From: Pseudomonas sp. REP124
Lineage (GTDB): Bacteria > Pseudomonadota > Gammaproteobacteria > Pseudomonadales > Pseudomonadaceae
Reading direction: 5' to 3'
Length of the DNA: 52,444 bases
NCBI RefSeq assembly: GCF_020164475.1
Contig: NZ_JAIQWX010000032.1
Span: 1-52,444 of the forward strand
Shown piece after piece: positions 27,663 to 35,600 of the stretch. Numbering within the stretch: position 1 is the first letter of the stretch; each line of letters begins with the position of its first letter. A program made the translations under genes and the position numbers. The notes under the pieces were generated by a model, which ran no database searches, was not told the DNA's origin, and was given only the letters and a program-made list of their open reading frames with translations.

Positions 27663-28408
27663 GCGCACAACTGTCGATTCGCGATCTGCACAAGGCCTTC
27701 GGTGCGGTGAAGGCCACCAACGGCGCCAGCCTGGAACTTGCCAAGGGCGAACTGCACGCCATCATCGGCCCGAACGGCGCGGGCAAGTCCACGCTGATCG
27801 CGCAGATTGCCGGGGAGATTTTTCCCGACAGCGGCCAGATTCACCTCGACGACCAGGACATCACCCGCGTTCCGGCCTGGCAACGTCCGCGCCTGGGCCT
27901 GGCGCGGGCGTTTCAGGTCAGCCAGCTGTACACCGAATTCACCCTGCAGGAGAACGTCGCCCTGGCCATCGCCGCCCGCGAAGGCAAGGCGTTCGGCATG
28001 TGGCGCCCGCTGAGCCGCGACACCCGCCTGCTGGAGCCTGCGCTGGGCTACCTGCAGCAAGTGGGCCTGGGCCCGCGCGCGCAGGATCCGGTCAATGAGC
28101 TGTCCCACGGCGAACGGCGGCAACTGGAAATCGCCCTGGCACTGGCGCAGGAGGCCTCGGTACTGCTGCTCGATGAGCCGATGGCCGGGATGGGGGCCGA
28201 CGAGTCGGCGCGCATGACCGAGCTGCTGCACAGCCTCAAGGGCCGCTACGCGATCCTTTTGGTGGAGCACGACATGGACGCGGTGTTCGCCCTCGCCGAC
28301 CGCATCACCGTGCTGGTCTACGGCCAGACCGTGCTGACCGGCAGCGTCGAACAAGTGCGCAACGACCCGCAGGTGCGGGCCGCTTACCTGGGAGAAGAAC
28401 ATGCTTGA
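27659..28408 (+). CDS. HAAT-type ABC transporter ATPase (LivG-like)
   Basis: 249 residues. Walker A GPNGAGKS is near residue 43, the signature is NELSHGERRQLEIALAL, Walker B is LLLDEPMAGMG and the switch His is in VEHDMD. The fold has the LivG-type insert (LGLARAFQVSQLYTEFTLQENVALA). The start overlaps the permease stop by four bases and the end overlaps the second ATPase by eight bases. It pairs with that second ATPase as a heterodimer. Confidence 0.93.
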   Translation: MSAQLSIRDLHKAFGAVKATNGASLELAKGELHAIIGPNGAGKSTLIAQIAGEIFPDSGQIHLDDQDITRVPAWQRPRLGLARAFQVSQLYTEFTLQENVALAIAAREGKAFGMWRPLSRDTRLLEPALGYLQQVGLGPRAQDPVNELSHGERRQLEIALALAQEASVLLLDEPMAGMGADESARMTELLHSLKGRYAILLVEHDMDAVFALADRITVLVYGQTVLTGSVEQVRNDPQVRAAYLGEEHA

Positions 28409-29087
28409 AGTTCAGGGTTTGAAAGCGGGCTATGGCTTGAGCCAGGTGTTGTTCGACATGCACCTGAGCATCGAACAGGGCCAGGTGGTGTCACTGATTG
28501 GGCGCAACGGCATGGGCAAGACCACCACGGTCAAATCGATCATGGGTCTGCTCAAGCCCAGCGCCGGCAGCATCCGCATCAACGGCACGGAAATGCGCGG
28601 CGCGGCGCCCTATCGCATCGCCAAGGCGGGCCTCGGGCTGGTGCCGGAAGGTCGCCGGGCCTTCGGCACCCTGAGCGTGCGGGAAAACCTGCTGGCCACC
28701 GCCACCAAGGGCAAGTGGGATGTGGAACGCGTCTATGAACTGTTTCCGCGTTTGCTCGAGCGTCAGGACCAGCTGTCGCGCACCCTGTCCGGCGGCGAAC
28801 AGCAGATGCTGGTGGTCGGTCGCGCGCTGCTGACCAATCCCAGCCTGTTGATTCTCGACGAAGCCACCGAAGGTCTGGCACCGATCATTCGCGAGCAGAT
28901 CTGGAGTTGCCTGGCCACCCTCAAGGCCGAGGGCGAGACGATTCTGGTGATCGACAAGAACCTCAAGGAAATGGCGCGGGTGGTCGACCGTCACCACATC
29001 ATCGAGAAGGGTCGCCAAGTCTGGGACGGCACGCCCCAGGAGCTGGCGGCGCAACCGGAACTGTCGCAACGCTACCTGGGAGTGTGA
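28401..29087 (+). CDS. HAAT-type ABC transporter ATPase (LivF-like)
   Basis: 228 residues. Walker A GRNGMGKTT, the LivF-type segment GLGLVPEGRRAFGTLSVRENLL, signature RTLSGGEQQMLVVGRAL and Walker B LLILDEATEGLAP are present. The usual switch His position reads VIDKNL instead of VEQN/VEH, as in many LivF proteins. The next gene, a hydrolase, begins six bases after the stop. Confidence 0.93.
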   Translation: MLEVQGLKAGYGLSQVLFDMHLSIEQGQVVSLIGRNGMGKTTTVKSIMGLLKPSAGSIRINGTEMRGAAPYRIAKAGLGLVPEGRRAFGTLSVRENLLATATKGKWDVERVYELFPRLLERQDQLSRTLSGGEQQMLVVGRALLTNPSLLILDEATEGLAPIIREQIWSCLATLKAEGETILVIDKNLKEMARVVDRHHIIEKGRQVWDGTPQELAAQPELSQRYLGV

Positions 29088-29093
29088 GCCGTC

Positions 29094-29888
29094 ATGGACC
29101 TGAATCAGGCTTACAACAACGTGGCGGCGGTGGGGAATTTCCCGCAGATCATGCAGGGCTTCCGCCAGCGCAGCGTCGAGACCTATGCCCGTCATGCCTG
29201 GCAGCGAGACGTGGCTTACGGCAATGCGCTGCGCGAGCGCTTCGACTGGTACGCCCAGGCGAAGGCCGGAGCGCCGACGCTGTTGTTCATCCACGGAGGC
29301 TACTGGCAGGCCTCGGACAAGGACGACTACGCCTTCATTGCCGAGGGCCTGATCGGGGCCGGCTTCAATGTCGGCCTGCTCGAGTACACCCTGGCGCCCG
29401 AGGCGAACATGGGCACCATCGTCGGCCAGATTGGCAAGGCGCTGGACTACCTGATGGCGCACCGCGAAGCCTTGAACATCGGTCCGCAGGTGGTGCTCTG
29501 CGGACACTCGGCAGGCGGCCATCTGACCGCGCTGCATCGCCAACATCCGCTGCTGTCCCTGGCCATGCCGATCAGCGGCCTGATGGAGCTCGACCCCATC
29601 AGCCGCTGCTGGCTGAACGACAAGTTGCAGCTGAGCGCGGAGGAGATCCGCCGCTACAGCCCGCAACGGCTGATCGGCGAGGGTGCACCGTTGCTGGTGA
29701 CGGTGGGTGGGGAGGAGTTGCCGGAGTTGATCCGACATTCGCGGGAGTACGCCGCTGCCTGTCGTGAGGCCGGGCAGGTGGTGAGCTTGATCGAGGTTGC
29801 GGGGTGTCATCATTTTGCGGTGCTGGATGATCTGGCCCAACCCGACGGCGAGCACCTGCGCGCACTCCTGAAATTCGCAAACCTGTAG
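29094..29888 (+). CDS. Alpha/beta hydrolase, kynurenine formamidase-like
   Basis: 264 residues. HGGYW at 67-71 and the nucleophile elbow GHSAGG (Ser139) are the two hallmark motifs of the animal/fungal-type arylformamidase branch. A late His is in GCHHFAVLDDL. Members cleave N-formylkynurenine or other aryl formamides, and some are aryl esterases. It is translationally close to the ABC importer (six-base gap) and downstream of antABC. A role in freeing an amino-aromatic from an imported N-acyl or formyl compound is therefore attractive but unproven. A REP pair begins inside its last codons. Confidence 0.82.
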   Translation: MDLNQAYNNVAAVGNFPQIMQGFRQRSVETYARHAWQRDVAYGNALRERFDWYAQAKAGAPTLLFIHGGYWQASDKDDYAFIAEGLIGAGFNVGLLEYTLAPEANMGTIVGQIGKALDYLMAHREALNIGPQVVLCGHSAGGHLTALHRQHPLLSLAMPISGLMELDPISRCWLNDKLQLSAEEIRRYSPQRLIGEGAPLLVTVGGEELPELIRHSREYAAACREAGQVVSLIEVAGCHHFAVLDDLAQPDGEHLRALLKFANL

Positions 29889-29984
29889 GAGCGAGCACGC
29901 TCGCGATGGACGTCAACGATAACGCGGGAAACCTGATACCCCGCGGTGTCCCGGCGTCCATCGCGAGCGTGCTCGCTCCTACAG
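29883..29984. repeat. REPIN: perfect 30-bp inverted pair
   Basis: The arms at 29883-29912 (CTGTAGGAGCGAGCACGCTC...) and 29955-29984 are exact reverse complements. The left arm overlaps the end of the hydrolase gene, so the repeat contributes its stop region. It separates the transport operon from the second oxygenase operon. Confidence 0.88.
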
Positions 29985-30106
29985 GGGACGGTGTTTAACA
30001 AGGGTGAAATCACTCTCGCCAGATCTGGCTACCACTTTGCCGTTTGCGGCTTTTTTGCCCCTCCCCGCCTTCATACAGTGACTGCGTATCCAGACAGGAA
30101 TTGCGT

Positions 30107-31051
30107 ATGTCCAGCCTCTCGCTCAGGGTCCGACGGACCGAACTTCTGACCCCCAGAATCCGCCGCGTGCTGCTGGTCTCCAGCAACGCCGCGCCGCTGC
30201 CGGGCTTCACCGCCGGCGCGCATCTCGAACTGCATGTGCCCGGCAGTCGCGTTCAACGCCGGGCCTATTCGCTGGTCAACCTGCCCGACGGCGAGCACTA
30301 CGAAATCGCCGTGCAGCTCGAAGACGCGAGCACCGGCGGATCGCGTTGGGTGCACTCGCTCAAGGAAGGCGATGAGCTGTTGGCCGATGCGCCGCGCAAC
30401 CACTTTCCCCTGAACGAAAACACCGAGCATGCGCTGCTGATCGCCGGCGGTATCGGCATCACGCCGATGCTCGGCATGGCTCGCGCGCTGCAGGCGGCGG
30501 GCAAGCCCTTCACCCTGCATTACGCCGGTCGCGATGAGGCGCAGATGGCCTATCTACAAGAAGCCCGCGCCTGCCAGGACACCCACTGCTGGATCAGTGG
30601 CGGCGACCCGCAAAAACGCTTCCAGGCAGCCACGATTCTGGCCGCGCCAAGGCCCGGCCTGCACCTCTACATCTGCGGCCCGAGCGCCATGCTCAACAGC
30701 GTGCTGGCCTGCGCCCGCGAACTGGGCTGGGCGGAGGATCACCTGCATTACGAACTGTTCAGCGGCGCCCTGGAAATGGCCGGTGACCAAGGCTTCGAAG
30801 TGCACCTGCGCGAGTCCGGCGTGAGCCTGCAAGTGGCCGCCGGGCAAAGCGTGCTGGACGCCATGCTCGAGGCCGGCCTGGACCCGATGTTCGATTGCCG
30901 CCGGGGTGACTGCGGGGTGTGCGTCGCCCAGGTCATCGACGGCCAGCCCGATCACCGCGACATCTGTCTGTCGGAGCGCGACCGCGCCGGCGGCAGTTTC
31001 TGTACCTGTGTCTCCCGTGCCAGCAGCGCGCTGCTGGTACTCGATCTGTGA
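30107..31051 (+). CDS. Phthalate dioxygenase reductase-type flavoprotein
   Basis: A 314-residue oxidoreductase with domain order flavin (RAYSLVN), NAD (IAGGIGITPMLGMA) and C-terminal plant-type [2Fe-2S]. Cys264, Cys269, Cys272 and a distal Cys at about 299-301 are the cluster ligands. This order is that of the phthalate dioxygenase reductase / vanillate demethylase reductase group, which normally bind FMN. It should deliver NADH electrons to the Rieske oxygenase encoded directly downstream. The ATG at 30107 has AGGAA seven bases upstream. First gene of a tightly packed operon. Confidence 0.92.
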   Translation: MSSLSLRVRRTELLTPRIRRVLLVSSNAAPLPGFTAGAHLELHVPGSRVQRRAYSLVNLPDGEHYEIAVQLEDASTGGSRWVHSLKEGDELLADAPRNHFPLNENTEHALLIAGGIGITPMLGMARALQAAGKPFTLHYAGRDEAQMAYLQEARACQDTHCWISGGDPQKRFQAATILAAPRPGLHLYICGPSAMLNSVLACARELGWAEDHLHYELFSGALEMAGDQGFEVHLRESGVSLQVAAGQSVLDAMLEAGLDPMFDCRRGDCGVCVAQVIDGQPDHRDICLSERDRAGGSFCTCVSRASSALLVLDL

Positions 31052-31068
31052 CAAGCCGAGGACATCCC

Positions 31069-32400
31069 GTGATACCGACCAACGAACAAATCGCTGCCTT
31101 GATCCGCGAGGACAGCGTGCACAAGAGCGTCTACACCGACCCGACCCTGTTCAAGCTGGAGATGGAGCGCATCTACGGCAATGCCTGGATCTACGTCGGC
31201 CACGAAAGCCAGGTCAAGAACCCCGGCGACTACCACACCACGCGCATCGGCGATCAGGACGTGATCATGGTGCGCGGCGCCAACCAGCAGGTCAGCGTGC
31301 TGTACAACCGCTGCCCGCACAAGGGCGCCAAGCTGGTGGCCGACGGCGACGGCAGTGTCGGCAAGTTCTTCCGCTGCCCGTATCACGCCTGGACGTTCAA
31401 GCTCGACGGGCAGCACCTGTCGGCGCCGCTCAAGAGCGGTTTCGAGGGCACCTGCTACGACCCCAAGCACCCGGACTTTTCCATGGTCAGCGTCGCCCGC
31501 GTCGAGAGCTATCGCGGCTTCGTGTTCGCCAGCCAGGCCGCGTTCGGCCCGGACCTGAAGACCTTCCTCGGTGGCGTCATCACCTCCATCGACAACCTCT
31601 GCGATCGCTCGCCCATCGGTGAAGTCGAGGTGGCGGGCGGCATCTTCCGGGTCCAGCAGCGCTCGAACTGGAAGGTGTTCTACGAAAACCTGCACGACAC
31701 CATGCACGCCCGCGTGACCCACGAATCCTCGGTGGACGCCGCCCGTGGCGAAGCCGAAGCCATCGGTGAAATGCCTTTCGAATTGCTGATCATGGACGGC
31801 AACGGCGAGCCGTACGACTTCTGGGAAAAACTCGAACTGCGCGCCTACCACAACGGCCACGGCTACATGGAAGCGATCTTCGATCCGGCGGCGGCCGAAC
31901 GCGACGAGGTTTCCCGCGCCCACTTCGAATGCCTGATCCAGGCCTACGGCGAGCAACGCGCCAAGGAAATCCTGGGGATGAACCGCCACAACACGGTGAT
32001 CTACGGCAGCGGCTCGCCGCACACGGTGTTCATGCAGTTCCGGGTGATCCGCCCCATCGCCGTGGACCAGACCATGGTCGAGATCCAGACCTTCCGCTGC
32101 AAGGGCGCGCCGGATGCGGTGTTCGACCGTGCGCTGACCTACGCCAACGTCATCAATTCCCCCTCCTCCAACGTCATGCCCGACGACGTCGAGGTCTATG
32201 CTCGTTGCCAGGAAGGCAACATGACCCGTGGTGGCGAGTGGATCAGCATGCACCGCTACGCCGGCACCGATACGCCGCTGGAAGACGGCGCGGTGTCCAC
32301 CAACGGCACCAGCGAACTGCCGATGCGCAACCAGTTCGCCGCCTGGAAACAGTTCATGACCGCCACCCTGATCGCCAAGGAGAGCACCCATGCTGCTTGA
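31069..32400 (+). CDS. Rieske ring-hydroxylating oxygenase alpha subunit
   Basis: 443 residues starting at a GTG that has GAGGA seven bases upstream; no good ATG exists nearby. Rieske ligands: Cys82, His84, Cys103, His106 (CPHKGAK, CPYHAWTF). Mononuclear iron site: Asp210 with His213 and His218 in ENLHDTMHARVTHES. It differs clearly from AntA in this window. A PDR-type reductase with an alpha-beta oxygenase is unlike the classical benzoate/anthranilate systems. The substrate is not identifiable from sequence; the indole-acetate IacC branch and other amino-aromatic oxygenases are candidates by gene company only. Confidence 0.9.
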   Translation: MIPTNEQIAALIREDSVHKSVYTDPTLFKLEMERIYGNAWIYVGHESQVKNPGDYHTTRIGDQDVIMVRGANQQVSVLYNRCPHKGAKLVADGDGSVGKFFRCPYHAWTFKLDGQHLSAPLKSGFEGTCYDPKHPDFSMVSVARVESYRGFVFASQAAFGPDLKTFLGGVITSIDNLCDRSPIGEVEVAGGIFRVQQRSNWKVFYENLHDTMHARVTHESSVDAARGEAEAIGEMPFELLIMDGNGEPYDFWEKLELRAYHNGHGYMEAIFDPAAAERDEVSRAHFECLIQAYGEQRAKEILGMNRHNTVIYGSGSPHTVFMQFRVIRPIAVDQTMVEIQTFRCKGAPDAVFDRALTYANVINSPSSNVMPDDVEVYARCQEGNMTRGGEWISMHRYAGTDTPLEDGAVSTNGTSELPMRNQFAAWKQFMTATLIAKESTHAA

Positions 32401-32923
32401 CCGCCGAATCGACGTCGACACCCGCCAGCTGACTCCCGCCCAGGTTCCGGTGGAAACCCTGCGCCAGATCGAACAGTTCCTGTACCAGGAGGCGCGCCTG
32501 CTGGACGAGCGACGCTTCTGGGAGTGGGACAAACTGTTCACCGACACCGGCATGTACTGGGTGCCGCACAAGCACGATCAGGCCAACCCGTTCGATCACA
32601 TCTCGCTGTTCTGGGAAAACCGCATGCTGCGCGAGGTGCGCATTCGCCGGGTGGAAAACGCCCGTAACTGGTCCCAGCAGCCGCAGACCCAGACCGCGCA
32701 CCTGGTCGGCAACGTGATGGTCGAAGGTCTGGACGCCCAGGGCCTGCTGGTGGTCAGCGCCAGCTTCCAGTACAGCGAATGGCGCCTGGAACAACGCCAG
32801 CTCGCCGGTCGCTACACCTACAAGCTGGTGGCGCAGGAAGCGGGTGGCTGGAAGATCCAGCTCAAGCGCGTGGACCTGATCAACTGCAACGACGTGTTCG
32901 CCAACCTCGAGGTGTTCGTGTGA
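32390..32923 (+). CDS. Ring-hydroxylating oxygenase beta subunit
   Basis: 177 residues, NTF2-like beta subunit (IEQFLYQEARLLDERRFWEWDKLFTDTGMYWVPHKHDQANP; TAHLVGNVMVEG; GRYTYKLVAQEAGGWKIQLKRVDLINCNDVFANLEVFV). It overlaps the alpha gene by 11 bases and its stop overlaps the next start (TGATG), so expression is translationally coupled. Partner of the alpha subunit in the terminal oxygenase. Confidence 0.92.
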   Translation: MLLDRRIDVDTRQLTPAQVPVETLRQIEQFLYQEARLLDERRFWEWDKLFTDTGMYWVPHKHDQANPFDHISLFWENRMLREVRIRRVENARNWSQQPQTQTAHLVGNVMVEGLDAQGLLVVSASFQYSEWRLEQRQLAGRYTYKLVAQEAGGWKIQLKRVDLINCNDVFANLEVFV

Positions 32924-33516
32924 TGAACGCGCCGGTGGTGATCGCCCTGCATTATCAGAACGACGTGCTGCATCCGGAGGGCAAGATTCGCGTCGGGCTG
33001 GGGGCCGAAGACGGCGCGCGTAATGCTCTGCTCGATGCCGCCGGCCGGCTGCTGGCCGGTGCGCGGAGCAAGGGCTGGCCGATCGTCCATGTGCGCGTGG
33101 CCTTTCGCCCGGACTACGCCGATCTGATCCAGAATGCGCCGATCCTGCGCAATGTCGCGGCCATCGGTGCAGTCCGGGAAGGCAGCTGGGGCGCGGAGTT
33201 TTTCAGCGACCTGGCACCGAAGAACAACAACCTCGAGTTCGTGGTCACCCATAACCGCATCAATGCCTTCTATGGCTCGCCGCTGGAAACCCTGGTGCGT
33301 CGGTTCAACCCTGCACAGCTGCTGATCGCCGGCGTGGCCACCCACTCGGTGGTGGAGAGCACGGTACGCCATGCGGTGGATTGCGGTTTCGAAGTGACGG
33401 TAGCGGCCGACGCCTGCGCCAGTGCCGACAGCGGCGTCCATGCTGCCTCGCTGGCGAGCATGGCGCTGATCGCGCGGATCACTGATGTCAGGCAGGCACT
33501 GGAGGAATCGGCATGA
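32923..33516 (+). CDS. Isochorismatase-fold protein without the catalytic triad
   Basis: 197 residues with the isochorismatase/cysteine hydrolase fold (VVIALHYQNDVL at the N-terminus, FVVTHNRINAFYGSPLETLV, LLIAGVATHSVVESTVRHAVDCGFEVTVAADACAS). Family members use an Asp-Lys-Cys triad to cleave amides or enol ethers. Aligned by motif, the Asp position is His10, the Lys position is His110 and the Cys position is Val143, so all three are replaced. It may have a different chemistry or be a binding or regulatory subunit. The gene overlaps its neighbours at both ends, which argues for a needed product rather than a relic. Confidence 0.85.
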   Translation: MNAPVVIALHYQNDVLHPEGKIRVGLGAEDGARNALLDAAGRLLAGARSKGWPIVHVRVAFRPDYADLIQNAPILRNVAAIGAVREGSWGAEFFSDLAPKNNNLEFVVTHNRINAFYGSPLETLVRRFNPAQLLIAGVATHSVVESTVRHAVDCGFEVTVAADACASADSGVHAASLASMALIARITDVRQALEESA

Positions 33517-34301
33517 TGCTCGAAGACAAGGTGGCGATTGTCACCGGCAGCACCCAGGGACTGGGCCTGGACATCGCGCGGCAGCTATTGGCCGAGGGTG
33601 CGCAGGTGATGCTGGTGGGACGCAACGCCGACAGCGGCCAGGCCCTGGCGCGGGAATTAGGGTGCGGCTTCTCGGCTTGCGACGTGGAGTGCGACGAAGA
33701 CATCGACGCCTGCATCGCCGCAACCCTGGCCCGCTTCGGCAGGCTCGACATTCTGGTCAACAACGCGTGCCTGTACGCCGATCAGGGGCTGGCATCGAGT
33801 CGCGAACAATGGTTGAAAACCCTCAACGTCAATCTGGTGTCGGCGGCGATCTTTACCCAGAAGACCGCCGCGCACCTGCCCAGCGGCGGCGTGGTGATCA
33901 ACATCGGCAGCACCGGCGGCAAATTCGGTGCGGCCGGGCGGGCGCTCTACCCCGCCTCCAAGGCCGGCATCCTGCAACTGACGAAAAACCTGGCCATGAC
34001 CCTGGCCCCGGAGCAAATCCGCGTGCTCAGCGTTTCTCCGGCCTGGACCTGGTCGCCCAGCGTCGCCGACTTCAGCGACAACGACCCGCAACTGGCCGAC
34101 CGAGTCGGCGCGCCGTTTCATCCCCTCGGACGCATCGGCCGCGGTCATGAGATCGGCAGCGTCGTGGCCTTTCTGTGCAGCGCCGGCGCCGGCTGGATGA
34201 CAGGTGTCGACGTGCCGGTGGACGGCGGCTTTTCGATTCTCGGCCCGGACCGTGGCGTGTCGCCGCGGGTCTGGTTCCAGCAATACCGTGACAGCCAATA
34301 A
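33513..34301 (+). CDS. Short-chain dehydrogenase/reductase
   Basis: A 262-residue classical SDR. TGSTQGLGLDIA cofactor motif near residue 10, NNACLYA, catalytic Ser in NIGSTGG and Tyr-x-x-x-Lys in YPASK. The C-terminus (MTGVDVPVDGGFSI) is standard for the group. The start overlaps the previous stop by four bases; a second ATG is immediately adjacent. In this operon it could act as the cis-dihydrodiol dehydrogenase that re-aromatises the oxygenase product, a role SDRs fill in other aromatic pathways. That assignment is inferred. Confidence 0.9.
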   Translation: MMLEDKVAIVTGSTQGLGLDIARQLLAEGAQVMLVGRNADSGQALARELGCGFSACDVECDEDIDACIAATLARFGRLDILVNNACLYADQGLASSREQWLKTLNVNLVSAAIFTQKTAAHLPSGGVVINIGSTGGKFGAAGRALYPASKAGILQLTKNLAMTLAPEQIRVLSVSPAWTWSPSVADFSDNDPQLADRVGAPFHPLGRIGRGHEIGSVVAFLCSAGAGWMTGVDVPVDGGFSILGPDRGVSPRVWFQQYRDSQ

Positions 34302-34329
34302 AACCTGATAACCGAATGAGGTAGATGAC

Positions 34330-35562
34330 ATGGGCAAGATGATTGAAATCCGGGCAACGGACAGCAATGCCACGTTCAGCGGCTACCTGGCGCTGCCGGC
34401 CAGCGGCAAGGGTCCCGGCGTGGTGATCGGCCAAGAGATTTTCGGGGTCAACGCCAACATGCGCGCGGTGGCCGATTTCTACGCCGAGGAAGGCTATGTG
34501 GCACTGGTGCCGGACCTGTTCTGGCGCCTGCAACCGGGCATCGATCTGGGCTACAGCGAAGCGGATTTCGCGGTGGCCATTGACCTGTTCCAGCGCCTGG
34601 ACGTGGACAAGGCCGTCACCGACATCGATGCCAGCTTCAAGGCCCTGCGTGCGCTGCCCGAGGTCGAGGGTACGGGCCTTGGCTACGTCGGTTTCTGCAT
34701 GGGCGGCAAGCTGGCCTGGCTGACCGCGACCCGCACCGACGTGGCCTGTTCCGTCGGCTACTACGGCATGGGCATCGAACAGCTGCTGCACGAATCGGAA
34801 AACCTCAAGGGTCGTCTGGTCCTGCACTTTGCCGAACACGATGTTTACTGCGACGCCGCTGCCCGCAGCCAGATCAGCACGCATCTGGCCGGTCACGACA
34901 AGGCCGAAATCTATGTCTATCCCGGCGTCGACCACGCCTTCGCCCGCGCCGGTGGCATGCATTACGACAAGCCGGCCTCGCTGATGGCTCACGAGCGCAG
35001 CATCGCCGCACTCAAGCGCGAGATCGGCCCGCACTTCAACCTGTCGGCCCTGTGGGAAGAACACATCCGCCACGAGTTCGACACCCGCGATGTGCCCGCA
35101 ACCATGGCAACCATGGTCTCCGAACCCTACGTCAACCACATTCCGACCATGACCGGCGGTGTCGGCGCCAAGGAACTGAGCCGCTTCTACCAGCACCATT
35201 TCGTCCACGGCAACCCGCCGGACATGAAGCTCATCCCGATCTCGCGCACCATCGGCGCCCTGCAGATCGTCGATGAATTCATCATGTGCTTCACCCACAG
35301 CACCGAGATCGACTGGATGCTGCCCAACGTCGCGCCGACCGGCAAATACGTCGAGATTCCAATGCTGGGAGTGATCAAGTTTCGGGGCGACAAGCTCTAT
35401 CACGAACACATCTACTGGGATCAGGCCAGCGTGCTGGTGCAGATCGGTTTGCTGAACCCTGAGGGCTTGCCCGTGGCCGGGGTGGAAACCGCCAGGAAGC
35501 TGCTGGACGAACAACTGCCATCCAATACGTTGATGGGGCGCTGGGCGCAGAGCGGGGAATAA
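34330..35562 (+). CDS. Dienelactone hydrolase - SnoaL-like fusion
   Basis: 410 residues in two domains. Residues 1 to about 235 are a dienelactone hydrolase: Glu36 (GQEIFG), nucleophile Cys123 in GFCMGGK, Asp171 (AEHDVYC) and His202 (PGVDHAF) form the usual triad and its partner. Residues from about 265 on are an NTF2/SnoaL-like domain (ELSRFYQHHFVHGNPPDMKLIPISRTIGALQIVDEFIMCFTHSTEIDWMLPNVAPTGKYVEIPMLGVIKFRGDKLYHEHIYWDQASVLVQIGLL, given here only by its key blocks). The lactone hydrolase would open an enol-lactone from ring cleavage; SnoaL domains often bind or cyclise small polyketide-like or aromatic compounds. Last gene of the operon, followed by a terminator hairpin. Confidence 0.88.
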   Translation: MGKMIEIRATDSNATFSGYLALPASGKGPGVVIGQEIFGVNANMRAVADFYAEEGYVALVPDLFWRLQPGIDLGYSEADFAVAIDLFQRLDVDKAVTDIDASFKALRALPEVEGTGLGYVGFCMGGKLAWLTATRTDVACSVGYYGMGIEQLLHESENLKGRLVLHFAEHDVYCDAAARSQISTHLAGHDKAEIYVYPGVDHAFARAGGMHYDKPASLMAHERSIAALKREIGPHFNLSALWEEHIRHEFDTRDVPATMATMVSEPYVNHIPTMTGGVGAKELSRFYQHHFVHGNPPDMKLIPISRTIGALQIVDEFIMCFTHSTEIDWMLPNVAPTGKYVEIPMLGVIKFRGDKLYHEHIYWDQASVLVQIGLLNPEGLPVAGVETARKLLDEQLPSNTLMGRWAQSGE

Positions 35563-35564
35563 AC

Positions 35565-35591
35565 ATCGAGGGGGCATTGCGCCCCCACGAT
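35565..35591. terminator. Hairpin between convergent catabolic operon and Nramp-like gene
   Basis: GGGGGC / GCCCCC stem around ATTGC, directly after the stop of the lactone hydrolase gene and ten bases past the end of the convergent transporter gene. No strong U-run. A close copy lies at 17058-17084. Confidence 0.55.
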
Positions 35592-35600
35592 GACCTGGTG

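Noticed and set aside
31069..32400. Calling the second Rieske oxygenase IacC or salicylate 5-hydroxylase
   Set aside because: Partner genes diagnostic for the indole-acetate pathway (iacA, iacB, iacH) or salicylate hydroxylation are missing in the window, so the substrate cannot be assigned.
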